Shown here piece after piece: positions 24,518-33,215 of a stretch of DNA of 64,000 nt; positions within the stretch are counted from its first letter, which is position 1; each line of letters starts with the position of its first letter. The stretch spans positions 129,352 through 193,351 of the forward strand of contig CAZABP010000004.1 in NCBI GenBank assembly GCA_964483245.1, written 5' to 3'. The notes below the pieces were generated by a model. The model was not told the origin of the DNA, did not search any database, and was given only the letters and a program-made list of their open reading frames with translations. The position numbers were made by a program, and so were the translations under genes. This DNA is from CAZABP01 sp964483245. GTDB lineage: Bacteria; Planctomycetota; UBA1135; UBA2386.

Positions 24518-25780
24518 ATGGCCATCCCCGCACCCATCGCTTCGTTCCTCACGCTGCTCCTGACCCTGCTCGGCCCCGGGTGGCTGGGTGTGTCCCTCGG
24601 TGAGGAGGAGGGCGCCGTCGTGATCCAGGAAGTCGTCCCGGATTCCCCGGCCAAGGCGGCCGGACTGCGGGCCGGGGACCACATCCGCACGCTGGACGGC
24701 AACGAAGTCCAGGGCCTGCAGCAGTTCGTCGCTTCAATCGGCGCGCTGCCGGCCGGGCGGAAGGTGAAGCTCGGGATCACGCGAGGTGAGCGCGAACTCG
24801 ACGTTGCCGTGACGCTCGGCGAGCGGCCGGCCGACATGCCGCAGCCGCCACGCACCGGCCAGGCAGCGCAGCCGTACCTCGGTGTCGAGCTCGAGGAAGC
24901 GGACGGAACCGTGTCGGTGGCGTCGGTCGCGCCGAACTCGCCGGCCGCGCGCGGTGGGCTGCGCCCGGGGATGCAGATCACTCGGATCGACAATCGGAAC
25001 GTGCGCAACTTCGAGGATCTGGCCGCCGCCCTCTCGGAGCATGCGGTGGGTGACGTCGTGACGTTGCTCGTCAAGCAAGGGGAGGGCACGCAGATTCTCG
25101 GCGTCCGCCTCGGTGCGCAGCCAGGTGCTCCGGCCACTGAGCCGGCTCCTGCCGAGCGGGCCGCACCAGCCGAGCGGGCCGCACCTGCCGAACGCGCCGC
25201 GCCGGACCGGCGTCGCGCAGCCGCCGCGCAGCCGCAGCGCCCGCAGCCGACGCAAGACGCGCCGCGCGCTGCCGCGACGAAGCTGAGCTGGATCAACGAC
25301 CCGAACGCCGCGAAGCGTCAGGCCGCCAGCAGCGGCAAGCCGATCCTGGTCGTGTTCGGCGCGTCCTGGTGTGCGAACTGCCAGGCGCTGGAGCGCGCCT
25401 TGTCCGACGAGTCGCTGCGCGAACTGCTCGGTTCGTTCGTGCGGGTCTGGATCGACACCGACCGCCAAGGCCGCATCGCCGACGAGCATCGCGTGCAGGT
25501 GATCCCGCACATCGCCGTGCTGGCGCCGGACGGCAAGAAGCTCGCCGAGCAGGTCGGCTACATCCCGCCCGCTTCGATCCGGGAGCTGCTGGCGCCGCAC
25601 ACCGGTGCGCGCGCAGCACCCGAGATGCACCGCGAGGCTCCGGCACGCGCAGCACGCGGCAATACGGCGCCGGCGGATCCGCTGCAGGCGGAGCTGGCGC
25701 AGCTGCGCAAGGAAGTCGCCGAGCTGCGCGCGCTGGTCGAGAAGCTGATCGCCGAACGGCAGCGCGGATCCGGACGCTGA
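24518..25780 (+). CDS. Exported PDZ-PDZ-thioredoxin fusion protein
   Basis: A 420-aa protein with an uncommon domain order. An N-terminal hydrophobic stretch (ASFLTLLLTLLGPGWLG) likely exports it. PDZ 1 follows (about 22-100: VVPDSPAKAAGLRAGDHI) and PDZ 2 (about 115-205: VAPNSPAARGGLRPGMQI). A linker with PAERAA repeats (about 212-265) leads to a thioredoxin-like domain (about 268-360) with ASWCANCQALERAL, so the redox motif is CANC, and a cis-Pro in VIPHIAV. The end is a coiled coil (LQAELAQLRKEVAELRALV). A periplasmic thiol-redox or folding role with a protein partner bound by the PDZ domains is inferred. The start at 24518 is chosen over an upstream in-frame ATG since the export signal begins there. 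Confidence 0.8.
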   Translation: MAIPAPIASFLTLLLTLLGPGWLGVSLGEEEGAVVIQEVVPDSPAKAAGLRAGDHIRTLDGNEVQGLQQFVASIGALPAGRKVKLGITRGERELDVAVTLGERPADMPQPPRTGQAAQPYLGVELEEADGTVSVASVAPNSPAARGGLRPGMQITRIDNRNVRNFEDLAAALSEHAVGDVVTLLVKQGEGTQILGVRLGAQPGAPATEPAPAERAAPAERAAPAERAAPDRRRAAAAQPQRPQPTQDAPRAAATKLSWINDPNAAKRQAASSGKPILVVFGASWCANCQALERALSDESLRELLGSFVRVWIDTDRQGRIADEHRVQVIPHIAVLAPDGKKLAEQVGYIPPASIRELLAPHTGARAAPEMHREAPARAARGNTAPADPLQAELAQLRKEVAELRALVEKLIAERQRGSGR

Positions 25781-25850
25781 TGCTGCAGCGGCGGCAGTCA
25801 TGCCGATGACGGAAACGCCGGCGGGATCCCGCTAGCGTTCGCGGTCGCGT

Positions 25851-26867
25851 ATGGGACCGCGGTACCTGATCACCGGCGGCGCCGGGTTCGTCGGCTCGCA
25901 CCTGGTGGATCGACTCGGTGCCGACGGCGCACGCGCCGTCGTCGTCGACGACGGTTCCGCTGGCACGCTGACGTCGTTCCGTGCCCGGATCGCCGGCACC
26001 GGCGTCGAGCTGCATCCGGTCGCCGTCGAAGCGGCCGGGCGCAGCGGTCTGCTGCAGCAGCTGGTCCAGGACGTGGACGCGGTCCTGCACCTGGCTGCGA
26101 TCGTCGGCCCGCGGCGGGTGCTGGCCGAACCGCGCGCCTGCATCGAGCGCAACCATGCTGCGGCGACCGCGGTGCTGACCGCGGCGGCGGCGGCGCGCAA
26201 GCCGGTGCTGATCGCGTCGAGCAGCGAAGTCTATGGCCGGGGCGCACAGCTGCCGTTCCGTGAGGACGCAGACCTGCAGCTCGGTTCGCCGCAGCATCCG
26301 CGCTGGGCCTACGCCGTCGGGAAGGCGCTGATCGAATGCCTGGCGCTCGCGCATGCGCGCGAGCAGGAGCTGCCGGTCGTCGTAGCGCGGATCTTCAACA
26401 CCGTCGGTCCGCGGCAGAGCAGCAGCTACGGCCTCGTGCTGCCGACGTTCGTGCAGCAGGCGCTCCGCCAAGAGCCGCTGACCGTGCACGGGGACGGGCA
26501 GCAGACACGTTGCTTCACGCATGTGCAGGACACGGTGGATGCACTGCTGGCGCTGTTGCACAACCCGGCCGCGCACGGGCAGATCGTCAACGTCGGCAGC
26601 GACGAAGAGGTGAGCGTCGTGGCACTCGCCGAGCTGGTGCGCAGCTGCGCACGCTCCCGCTCGGCGCTCCGGTTCCTGCCGGTGGCCGAGGCCGCGGCAC
26701 TCGGCTACGACGAGCTGCCCCGGCGGCAGCCGGAGCTCACGAAGCTGGCAGCTCTGGCCGGTCGGGTGCCGCGGATCCGGCTGCCGCAGATCGTCGCCGA
26801 CGTCGTCGCGGCGATGGGGGGGCGTCCCGCGCCGGCGGCGGCGACCACGACCGAAGCGGGCGGCTGA
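25851..26867 (+). CDS. NAD-dependent sugar epimerase/dehydratase
   Basis: A 338-aa extended short-chain dehydrogenase, the class that includes UDP-glucose 4-epimerase and UDP-glucuronate decarboxylase. Seen: LITGGAGFVGSHLVDRL (NAD-binding), HLAAIVGP, the Ser of SSSEVYG, and the YAVGK catalytic Tyr/Lys pair. FNTVGPRQSSSYGLVLP and GDGQQTRCFTHVQDTV complete the family pattern. The C-terminal tail is Ala-rich. It sits 70 bp after the PDZ-Trx gene. A role in supplying sugar nucleotides to the nearby glycosyltransferases is plausible but not shown. Confidence 0.85.
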   Translation: MGPRYLITGGAGFVGSHLVDRLGADGARAVVVDDGSAGTLTSFRARIAGTGVELHPVAVEAAGRSGLLQQLVQDVDAVLHLAAIVGPRRVLAEPRACIERNHAAATAVLTAAAAARKPVLIASSSEVYGRGAQLPFREDADLQLGSPQHPRWAYAVGKALIECLALAHAREQELPVVVARIFNTVGPRQSSSYGLVLPTFVQQALRQEPLTVHGDGQQTRCFTHVQDTVDALLALLHNPAAHGQIVNVGSDEEVSVVALAELVRSCARSRSALRFLPVAEAAALGYDELPRRQPELTKLAALAGRVPRIRLPQIVADVVAAMGGRPAPAAATTTEAGG

Positions 26868-27003
26868 ACGGAAGCGAAGGCCGGACGGTGCCGGCGGACG
26901 GCGCCAGCGGCCTGCGCCGCCGGCCGGCCTGCGCGCGCGAGCCGTCCTCCGCCGCCAGCCGCGCTGTGGCGCCAGCCGTCGCGCCCCGGCAGCGCGCCCG
27001 CCG

Positions 27004-28407
27004 TCAGCGCGCCCGCAGCGGAGCGGGATGCGCCTGCGATGCGGCCGCGAGATGCCGGCGCGCCAGCGCGTCGTCCGGGTTCGCAGCGAGCGCCTCCCGC
27101 CAGATCGCGATCGCCCGCTCCGGCTCGCCGAGGTTCCAGGCGCACACCCCGGCGTTTGCCCAGCCAACGCTGGCACCCCGCGCCGCAGCGGCCCGGAACG
27201 CATGCTCGGCCTGTTGCGTGTCGCCGGCTGCGAGCAGCGCGGCGCCGAGCAGGTTGTGCAGCTCACCGTGGCCGCCATCGAGCTCGAGCGCGAGACGTGC
27301 CTCGGCGATGGCTGCTGCCGGCGCGGACTGCGCCAGACGCACCTTCGCCGCGGCCGCGTGCCAGCTGACGAGATCTGCTTCGGTCACGTGGCAGTGCGCA
27401 TGCATCTGCTGCAGCAGTGCGCGGGCGCCCGCCTCGTCGCGTTCGTGCAGCGCTTGCGCGGCCAGCTGCACGAGGGCCGGCGCATGACGTGGCGACGACT
27501 GCAGAAACCGATGCAGATGCGCGCGTCCCCGCACGACGTCGCGGCGTTCGCCGAGGTACCAGCGCGCCAGAAGCCAATGCGCCTCCGGCCATTGCGGGTG
27601 CAGCCGCAGCGCGGCCTGCGCCTCGCGCGCGGCTTCGTCCGGACGGCCGTCGGCCCATGCGCGCAGCGCACGCCCGGCCGGATCGGCGAGCCACTTGGCC
27701 CAGAACCGCGCCTCCTTGTCGGCCAGCGTCGCGCCGTAGTCGACGCCGAGCGCGCGGAACGTCCGGTGTCCCTCATGGTGCAGGAATGCATCCCGCGCGA
27801 TTACGAGCCGCCAACCGGCGAGCCGTGCGCGCAGGCACCAGTCGTCGTCCTCGAAGTTGCCGATGCCGAAGCGCTCGTCGAGCAGTCCGATCTGCTGCAC
27901 GAGCTCGCGCCGCACGAGCAGGCACAGACCGGCGAGCGTGTCGACGTCCTGCAGGCGTCCCGGCGCCAGCTCGTCGAGCATGCGTTCGATCTCGCGGCGC
28001 GTCGCCGCGTCGCGCCCGCCGGCGCCGACGTCGATGCGCGCGGGTCCCTTGACGTGGTTGCTGACCGGCGCGGCCATGCCGATCTGCGGGTCGGCCGCGA
28101 GCGCACGCCGGAGCCGCGGCAGCATTGCCGGGGCCAGCAGCGTGTCGTTGTTCAGGATCAGCAGCTCGCGTCCGCGGGCTGCGCGGATGCCCGCGTTGAC
28201 TCCGCCGGCGAAGCCGAGGTTCGCCGGTTGGCGCAGCACGCGCACACCGGCGAACTCCCGGTCGAGCGCCGCGGTCTCGTCCGGGCTCGCGTTGTCGACG
28301 ACCAGGATCTCGAGCGCCGTCGCATCCGGCTGGGCCAGCAGCGTCTGCAGACACGCGCGCGTGTCTGCCACGTTGCCGTGGCATGGAAGGATCGCCGAGA
28401 CCTGCAT
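27004..28407 (-). CDS. GT2 glycosyltransferase fused to TPR-like repeats
   Basis: A 467-aa protein. Residues 1 to about 240 are a GT-A glycosyltransferase of the rhamnosyltransferase-like type: SAILPCHGNVADTRACLQTL, ILVVDNASPDET, NLGFAGGVNAGI, ILNNDT (DxD-equivalent), LCLLVRREL and GNFEDDDWCLRARLAGW. Residues from about 260 are helical repeats (AAREAQAALRLHPQWPEAHW, AIAEARLALELDGGHGELHN, AIAIWREALAANPDDALA) consistent with TPRs. The repeats probably bind a protein partner. It is convergent with the epimerase. Acceptor and sugar are unknown. Confidence 0.83.
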   Translation of the reverse strand: MQVSAILPCHGNVADTRACLQTLLAQPDATALEILVVDNASPDETAALDREFAGVRVLRQPANLGFAGGVNAGIRAARGRELLILNNDTLLAPAMLPRLRRALAADPQIGMAAPVSNHVKGPARIDVGAGGRDAATRREIERMLDELAPGRLQDVDTLAGLCLLVRRELVQQIGLLDERFGIGNFEDDDWCLRARLAGWRLVIARDAFLHHEGHRTFRALGVDYGATLADKEARFWAKWLADPAGRALRAWADGRPDEAAREAQAALRLHPQWPEAHWLLARWYLGERRDVVRGRAHLHRFLQSSPRHAPALVQLAAQALHERDEAGARALLQQMHAHCHVTEADLVSWHAAAAKVRLAQSAPAAAIAEARLALELDGGHGELHNLLGAALLAAGDTQQAEHAFRAAAARGASVGWANAGVCAWNLGEPERAIAIWREALAANPDDALARRHLAAASQAHPAPLRAR

Positions 28408-28983
28408 CCCGTGCGCTTATCGGCAGTCGGTGGTCTCTGCGCGAAGTGCGCACTGCGCACTCGTAAGGCTCGTGGTGGACCGGCCGTCCTCACCCCCCCG
28501 GGCCACGACGGGCCCGGTCCACCACGTCACCCGGGTTCGCGAGATTCCCGCCCTGAACGGGCCACCGGTCCGGCCGCGCCCGCACGCGCAACCTGCCCGG
28601 CACCAGTGCCCGACCCACGACCGCAGGCAGGCTCACTGCATGCGGTGCCGACCAGGGGAGCGGTCGTGTGGAGCGAGGCCTGGTTCGGAGCGCTCGGAAC
28701 CCTGCTCCGTCCTGCGTCTCTTACCTCCCATGCACACTGGAGGGCGCCCGATCGAGCGCGCAGCCCGCGCGCCACCGGTGAACCGGCGGCGACGAGCAGC
28801 AATCTCGGCGGGTGGATCCTCCCAACCTGCACGCCGAACACGGAGCGAACGCCATGCCAGTGGATCCGGTCCGCTCGCGGTAGGACTGCATAGGGGCTGG
28901 CGGGCGATCCCGCCCACTGCTGGTGGTGCGCGGGAAGTCCCGTTTCCGAGACTTGGTCCGGGATTCCTGCGTGTGCTGCGAGG
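28408..28983. other. Long intergenic region with a strong hairpin
   Basis: About 580 bp between divergent genes (GT2-TPR leftwards, RluA-like rightwards). It holds the hairpin 28471-28526. Open frames exist on both strands but have no family signal, and their composition does not look coding. Promoters for both neighbours should be here, but none is clear. Confidence 0.5.
28471..28526. repeat. Strong inverted repeat in the divergent spacer
   Basis: CGTGGTGGACCGG (28471-28483) pairs perfectly with CCGGTCCACCACG (28514-28526). A further five base pairs (CCGTC/GACGG) extend inside, past a small bulge. No U-run follows on either side. It could be an operator, a relic of a mobile element or an RNA hairpin. 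Confidence 0.6.
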
Positions 28984-30057
28984 ATGCCCAGCTCGCAGTT
29001 GCCGTGGCGTCGCACGCACCGGCTGCCTTGCCGGGGCGCCGGCCTCGGCTATCCTGCCGCCCCTTTCTCGCTGTCCGAGTTGCGCCGCCTGACGATCCCC
29101 AGCGAGCTCGCCGGCGCGACGCTGATGCGCGCGTTGGAACAACTGCTCCCCCAAGCGCATCGCGCCGCGCTGCGTGCGCAGCTGCGCACCGGCAGGATCC
29201 TCGTCAACCGGATGGAGACCCAGCCCGGCCAGAAGGTGCGCGAGGGGGACCTGGTCGAGCTCCAGGACGATCCGGCGGAGCTGCCGGCTTGGCGGCAGGC
29301 TTCCGGCCGCACGCTGCCGGCGATCCTGTTCGAGGACGAGCAGGTCCTCGTCGTGGACAAGCCTGCCGGCATGCCGACCGTGCCGGACCGCAGCGGGCGC
29401 GAGCCGGGGGTCCATGGGCTGCTGGCGGAGCTGCGACCGGATGCGGACCTGCGGATCGTGCACCGGCTCGATCGCGGCACGTCCGGGTGCCTGATCCTCG
29501 CCAAGGGTCTCGACGCGGCACGCGCACTCGATCGGGCGTTCCGCGCGCGCGAGGTCGACAAGCGCTATCTCGCGCTGGTCGAGGGGCAGGTGCACCAGGC
29601 GGACTTCACCAGCGAAGCGTCCCTCGGTCCGGATCGGCGTCGACCGGGCCTGGTCCGCGTCGTCGCGGCCGGGACCAAAGGCGCGCGCACTGCGCACACC
29701 GAGTTCGAGGTCGTCGAGAGCTTCGCGCAGCACACGCTGCTGCGGGCGCTCCCGCGGACCGGACGCAGCCATCAGATCCGCGCGCACCTGCGCGCGCTCG
29801 GCCACCCGATCGTCGGGGATCCGGACTACGGCGGTTCGGCGCAACTGCTGCTGTCCGCGCTCAAGCCTGGCTACAAGGGTGCCCCCGCATTGCGGGAGCC
29901 GCCGCTGCTGGCGCGGATGTTCCTGCATGCGGAAGCCGTTGCCTTCGATGCGCCCGGTGGGGGAGGACGCGTCGCGGTCGTAGCACCCCTGCCGGATGAA
30001 CTCGCGCGCGTATTGGTCAAGCTGCGTCGGTTCACGCCGGCCGGGAGGAAGCGATGA
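28984..30057 (+). CDS. RluA-family pseudouridine synthase with S4 domain
   Basis: An RNA pseudouridine synthase of the RluC/RluD group. An S4-like segment comes first (about residues 36-92: RALEQLLPQAHRAALRAQLR, GRILVNRM, VREGDLVEL), followed by the catalytic domain with VVDKPAGMPTVPD, VHRLDRGTSGCLILAKG (catalytic Asp) and GRSHQIRAHLRALGHPIVGD. Translated from ATG 28984 it is 357 aa, but the first 30 residues lack family character and there is no ribosome site; TTG at 29080 is an alternative start. It overlaps truD by 4 bp. Likely target 23S rRNA or tRNA; not resolvable by eye. Confidence 0.8.
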   Translation: MPSSQLPWRRTHRLPCRGAGLGYPAAPFSLSELRRLTIPSELAGATLMRALEQLLPQAHRAALRAQLRTGRILVNRMETQPGQKVREGDLVELQDDPAELPAWRQASGRTLPAILFEDEQVLVVDKPAGMPTVPDRSGREPGVHGLLAELRPDADLRIVHRLDRGTSGCLILAKGLDAARALDRAFRAREVDKRYLALVEGQVHQADFTSEASLGPDRRRPGLVRVVAAGTKGARTAHTEFEVVESFAQHTLLRALPRTGRSHQIRAHLRALGHPIVGDPDYGGSAQLLLSALKPGYKGAPALREPPLLARMFLHAEAVAFDAPGGGGRVAVVAPLPDELARVLVKLRRFTPAGRKR

Positions 30058-31319
30058 GACTGAAAGCCCTGCCGGGTGACTTCCGCGTGCGGGAAGTGCT
30101 GGCGTTCCCGGATGTACCGGAGGGTGCGCACTACGTGCACCTGTTGACGAAGACCAAGCTCGATACGCCGGCGGCGCTGGCGATCGTCGCCCGCGAGGCC
30201 GGCGTCGAGCGCGCCGACATCGCGTTCGCCGGCCTCAAGGATCGCCAGGGGCAGACCGAGCAGTGGATCAGCATCCGGGGCCGGCGCGTCGATCTCGTGA
30301 CGCCGGACCTGCGCGTGCGGTTCGTCGGTCGCAGCGACCAGCCGATCACCAGCAAGCTGAGTGCGGGGAACCAGTTCCGGATCGTCGTGCGCGACCTCGG
30401 GCTGACCGACGTCGTCGCCGTCCGGCGCGGGCTGCCGTCGCTGCGGCAGTCCGGCTTCGTCAACTACTTCGACGACCAGCGCTTCGGTTGCATCCGGCAT
30501 GGGCAGGGCTTCGCGATGCGCGAGGTGCTGCGTGGCAACTACGAGGCGGCCCTCCACATGCTGCTGGCGCGGCCCTCGCCGGTTGCGGTGACCGGGGACG
30601 TGCGGCTGAAGCGCCTGCTCGCGCGCAGCTGGGGGGATTGGCGCACCTGCCGTGAGATTGCGCGCGGACCGGTGTTCGCGCGCGTGTTCGGGCATCTCGA
30701 GCGGAACCCACGCGACTTCCGCGGCGCACTCGAGCACCTGCCGCTGCGGCTGAAGCTGATTCACGCCTACGCGTACCAGTCGTTCCTGTGGAACCGCGGC
30801 GTCAGCCGGCTGCTGCTCCGAGTCGTGCCACGGCGCGAGCGGATGTTCGTGCACACGCTGAGCGGAGATCTCGTCGTCTGGCGGTATCTGAAGGAGGACC
30901 TGGTCGCCGAGTTCGCGCAGCTGGCGACCCCGCTGTGGGCGCCGGGGTCGCTGCTGGCGCGCGATGCCTTCGGCGATGCGATGCACAGTGTGCTGCAGGT
31001 CGAGCAGCTGCCGGCGGAGCCGCCGGAGGAGGGCTATCCGGCCGGGATGGCGCTGCGTGAGGAGCCGCGGGCGATGCTCGTGCGCCCGCGCGAGTTGACC
31101 GTCGCCGCGCCGCAGGCGGACGAGCTGAACCGCGGCCGCAGCAAGCTCGAGTTCACGTTCACGCTGCCGCGCGGCAGCTACGCGACGATGCTGCTCAAGC
31201 GTCTGTTCGCGACGGCCGAGCTGGCGCAGGCGCCGCAGCGTCGCCAGGCCGGCAGGCCGCCGCGCCCGCAACCCGGCTTCCACGATCGAGACCGCAGATG
31301 GCGCAACCGCGAACGCTAG
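30054..31319 (+). CDS. truD: tRNA pseudouridine(13) synthase TruD
   Basis: A 421-aa TruD. The catalytic motif FAGLKDRQGQTEQW holds the essential Asp. Other family blocks: DFRVREVL near the start, YVHLLTKTKLDTPAAL, GNQFRIVVRDL, GFVNYFDDQRFGCIRHGQGF and AYQSFLWNRGVSRLL. The length exceeds E. coli TruD because of a C-terminal Arg/Pro-rich tail of about 30 residues. ATGA overlap with the RluA-like gene, and a 22-bp overlap with the following phosphorylase gene. Confidence 0.93.
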   Translation: MRLKALPGDFRVREVLAFPDVPEGAHYVHLLTKTKLDTPAALAIVAREAGVERADIAFAGLKDRQGQTEQWISIRGRRVDLVTPDLRVRFVGRSDQPITSKLSAGNQFRIVVRDLGLTDVVAVRRGLPSLRQSGFVNYFDDQRFGCIRHGQGFAMREVLRGNYEAALHMLLARPSPVAVTGDVRLKRLLARSWGDWRTCREIARGPVFARVFGHLERNPRDFRGALEHLPLRLKLIHAYAYQSFLWNRGVSRLLLRVVPRRERMFVHTLSGDLVVWRYLKEDLVAEFAQLATPLWAPGSLLARDAFGDAMHSVLQVEQLPAEPPEEGYPAGMALREEPRAMLVRPRELTVAAPQADELNRGRSKLEFTFTLPRGSYATMLLKRLFATAELAQAPQRRQAGRPPRPQPGFHDRDRRWRNRER

Positions 31320-32176
31320 GGATTCTCGGGGGCTCGGGGCTCTATGAGCTGCCGGGCCTCGAACAGCAGGAAGAGCGCGAGCTGGAGACGCCGTTCGGCA
31401 AACCGTCCGACCGGGTCCTGCTCGGCACGTTGCACGGCGTGCGCATGGCGTTCCTGCCGCGGCATGGGCGCGGGCATCGGCTGGCGCCGCACGAGCTGCC
31501 GTTTCGCGCCAACCTGCACGCGATGAAGCAGCTGGGGATCGATTGCGTGCTCGGGATCTCGGCCGTCGGCAGCATGCAGGAGCGGATCGCACCCGGCGAT
31601 CTCGTGCTGATCGACCAGTTCATCGATCGCACGCGCGGCCGCACGCAGGAGTCGACGTTCTTCGGCGAGGGCTGCGTCGCGCACGTCGCGTTCGCCGATC
31701 CGGTCTGGGAACCGCTGCGGCAGCTCGCGCTCGCCGCGGCGCGCGCAGCCGGCGCACGGGCCCACGACCGTGGGACCTACCTGTGCATGGAGGGGCCGGC
31801 GTTCTCGACGCGCGCGGAGTCGCGGCTGTACCGGAGCTGGGGCGTCGACGTGATCGGGATGACCAACCTGCAGGAGGCGAAGCTCGCGCGCGAGGCCGAG
31901 ATCGCCTACGCGACGATTGCGCTGGCGACCGACTACGACTGTTGGCACGACGCCGGCGGCGACGTCGACGTCGCCGAAGTACTGGCCGTGCTGCGCGCCA
32001 ACGTCGACATGGCGCGGCGCACGATCGTCGAGGCCGCACGGCAGCTGGCGGCCCTTGCCGAGCCGATCTCGTGCAAAGGGGTCATGCAGCATGCGATCAT
32101 CACCGCCCGCGACGCGATCACGCCGGATGCGCGCCGCCGCCTCCGGCTGTTGATCGGCGATTACCTCGACGCCTGA
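31298..32176 (+). CDS. mtnP: S-methyl-5'-thioadenosine phosphorylase
   Basis: A 292-aa purine nucleoside phosphorylase family enzyme matching MTA phosphorylase, which splits methylthioadenosine to adenine and methylthioribose-1-phosphate in methionine salvage. Seen: LGILGGSGLYEL (phosphate loop), FLPRHGRGHRLAPHELPFRA, ISAVGSMQERIAPGDLVL, YLCMEGPAFSTRAESR and GMTNLQEAKLAREAEI. DYDCWH is the typical end of the substrate pocket and favours MTA over guanosine/inosine. The gene starts within truD. Confidence 0.92.
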   Translation: MAQPRTLGILGGSGLYELPGLEQQEERELETPFGKPSDRVLLGTLHGVRMAFLPRHGRGHRLAPHELPFRANLHAMKQLGIDCVLGISAVGSMQERIAPGDLVLIDQFIDRTRGRTQESTFFGEGCVAHVAFADPVWEPLRQLALAAARAAGARAHDRGTYLCMEGPAFSTRAESRLYRSWGVDVIGMTNLQEAKLAREAEIAYATIALATDYDCWHDAGGDVDVAEVLAVLRANVDMARRTIVEAARQLAALAEPISCKGVMQHAIITARDAITPDARRRLRLLIGDYLDA

Positions 32177-32189
32177 CCGCGAGACTCCG

Positions 32190-33215
32190 ATGACCGACGC
32201 CTCCCGCCGCGCGTTCCTGACGACGGCCGCCGCCGCTGCTGCGTTGCCTGCGTTCCACATCCCGCCACGCCGGCGCGCCGCCCGCCCGGCGGCCGTCGCC
32301 AGCAACAACGGGCTGCGTTCCGTGGCGATCGCGATCGAGCAGATGCAGGCCGGCAAACCGCCGGTCGACGCCGCCGTGCTCGGGATCGAGCCGGTCGAGA
32401 ACGACCCCAACGACAACTCCGTCGGCTATGGCGGGCTCCCGAACGAGGAGGGGGTCGTCGAGCTCGACTCCTGCGTCATGGATGGCCCCACGGGTCTGGC
32501 CGGCGCCGTGGCGAGCCTGCGCAACATCAAGAACCCGAGCCAGGTCGCGCTGCGCGTCATGCGCACCACCGACCACGTGCTGCTGGTCGGCGACGGCGCG
32601 CTGCGCTTTGCGCGCGCGCACGGGTTCACCGAGGAGAACCTGCTGACCGACGCCTCGCGCGAGCTCTGGCTGCGCTGGAAGCAGAAGCACAGCGACGAAG
32701 ACGACTGGCTCACCCCGGACGAGAACACGACCAGCCCGCGCAAGAAGTTCACCCGTCCCACCGGCACCATCCACGTCGGCTGCGTCAACAGCCAAGGTGA
32801 CCTCGGCGCCTGCACCAGCACGTCCGGCCTCGCGTTCAAGATCCCCGGCCGCGTCGGCGACTCGCCGCTGATCGGCTGCGGCAACTACGTCGACAACGAC
32901 TTCGGCGCCGCCGGCTCCACCGGCCGCGGCGAAGCCGTCATCCTCAGCAACGGCGCGTCGTTCATCGTGCAGATGATGGCCGAGGGCAAGACGCCGACCG
33001 ACGCCTGCCTGGAGGCCTGCAAGCGCATCGTCCGCCTGACGCGCATCCCGCGCCTGCGCGACGAGAAGGGGCGCCCAAACTTCCAGGTCAACTTCTACGC
33101 CGTCAGCAAGGCCGGCGAGACCGGTGGCGCCGCGATCTATCCGTCGCGCTACGCGCGCGCCGACGCCAATGGCGCGGAGAGCGTGGAGAGCGCGTACTTG
33201 TTCGAGCGGGGGTGA
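32190..33215 (+). CDS. Tat-exported N4-glycosylasparaginase family hydrolase
   Basis: A 341-aa Ntn-hydrolase of the glycosylasparaginase family, which removes Asn from GlcNAc-Asn and matures by cutting itself before a catalytic Thr. The N-terminus is a twin-arginine signal (ASRRAFLTTAAAAAALPAF). The expected nucleophile is Thr193 in PTGTIHVGCVN; the usual H/D before it is replaced by Gly. STSGLAFKIPGRVGDSPLIG and GAAGSTGRGEAVI match the family. Located 13 bp after mtnP, with a 4-bp overlap to the following lipoprotein gene. A periplasmic role in glycopeptide breakdown is inferred. Confidence 0.87.
   Translation: MTDASRRAFLTTAAAAAALPAFHIPPRRRAARPAAVASNNGLRSVAIAIEQMQAGKPPVDAAVLGIEPVENDPNDNSVGYGGLPNEEGVVELDSCVMDGPTGLAGAVASLRNIKNPSQVALRVMRTTDHVLLVGDGALRFARAHGFTEENLLTDASRELWLRWKQKHSDEDDWLTPDENTTSPRKKFTRPTGTIHVGCVNSQGDLGACTSTSGLAFKIPGRVGDSPLIGCGNYVDNDFGAAGSTGRGEAVILSNGASFIVQMMAEGKTPTDACLEACKRIVRLTRIPRLRDEKGRPNFQVNFYAVSKAGETGGAAIYPSRYARADANGAESVESAYLFERG

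Noticed and set aside
28527..29015. A 162-codon minus-strand frame in the 580-bp gap
   Set aside because: No ribosome site, no family resemblance, and composition unlike the coding regions. Listed as intergenic.
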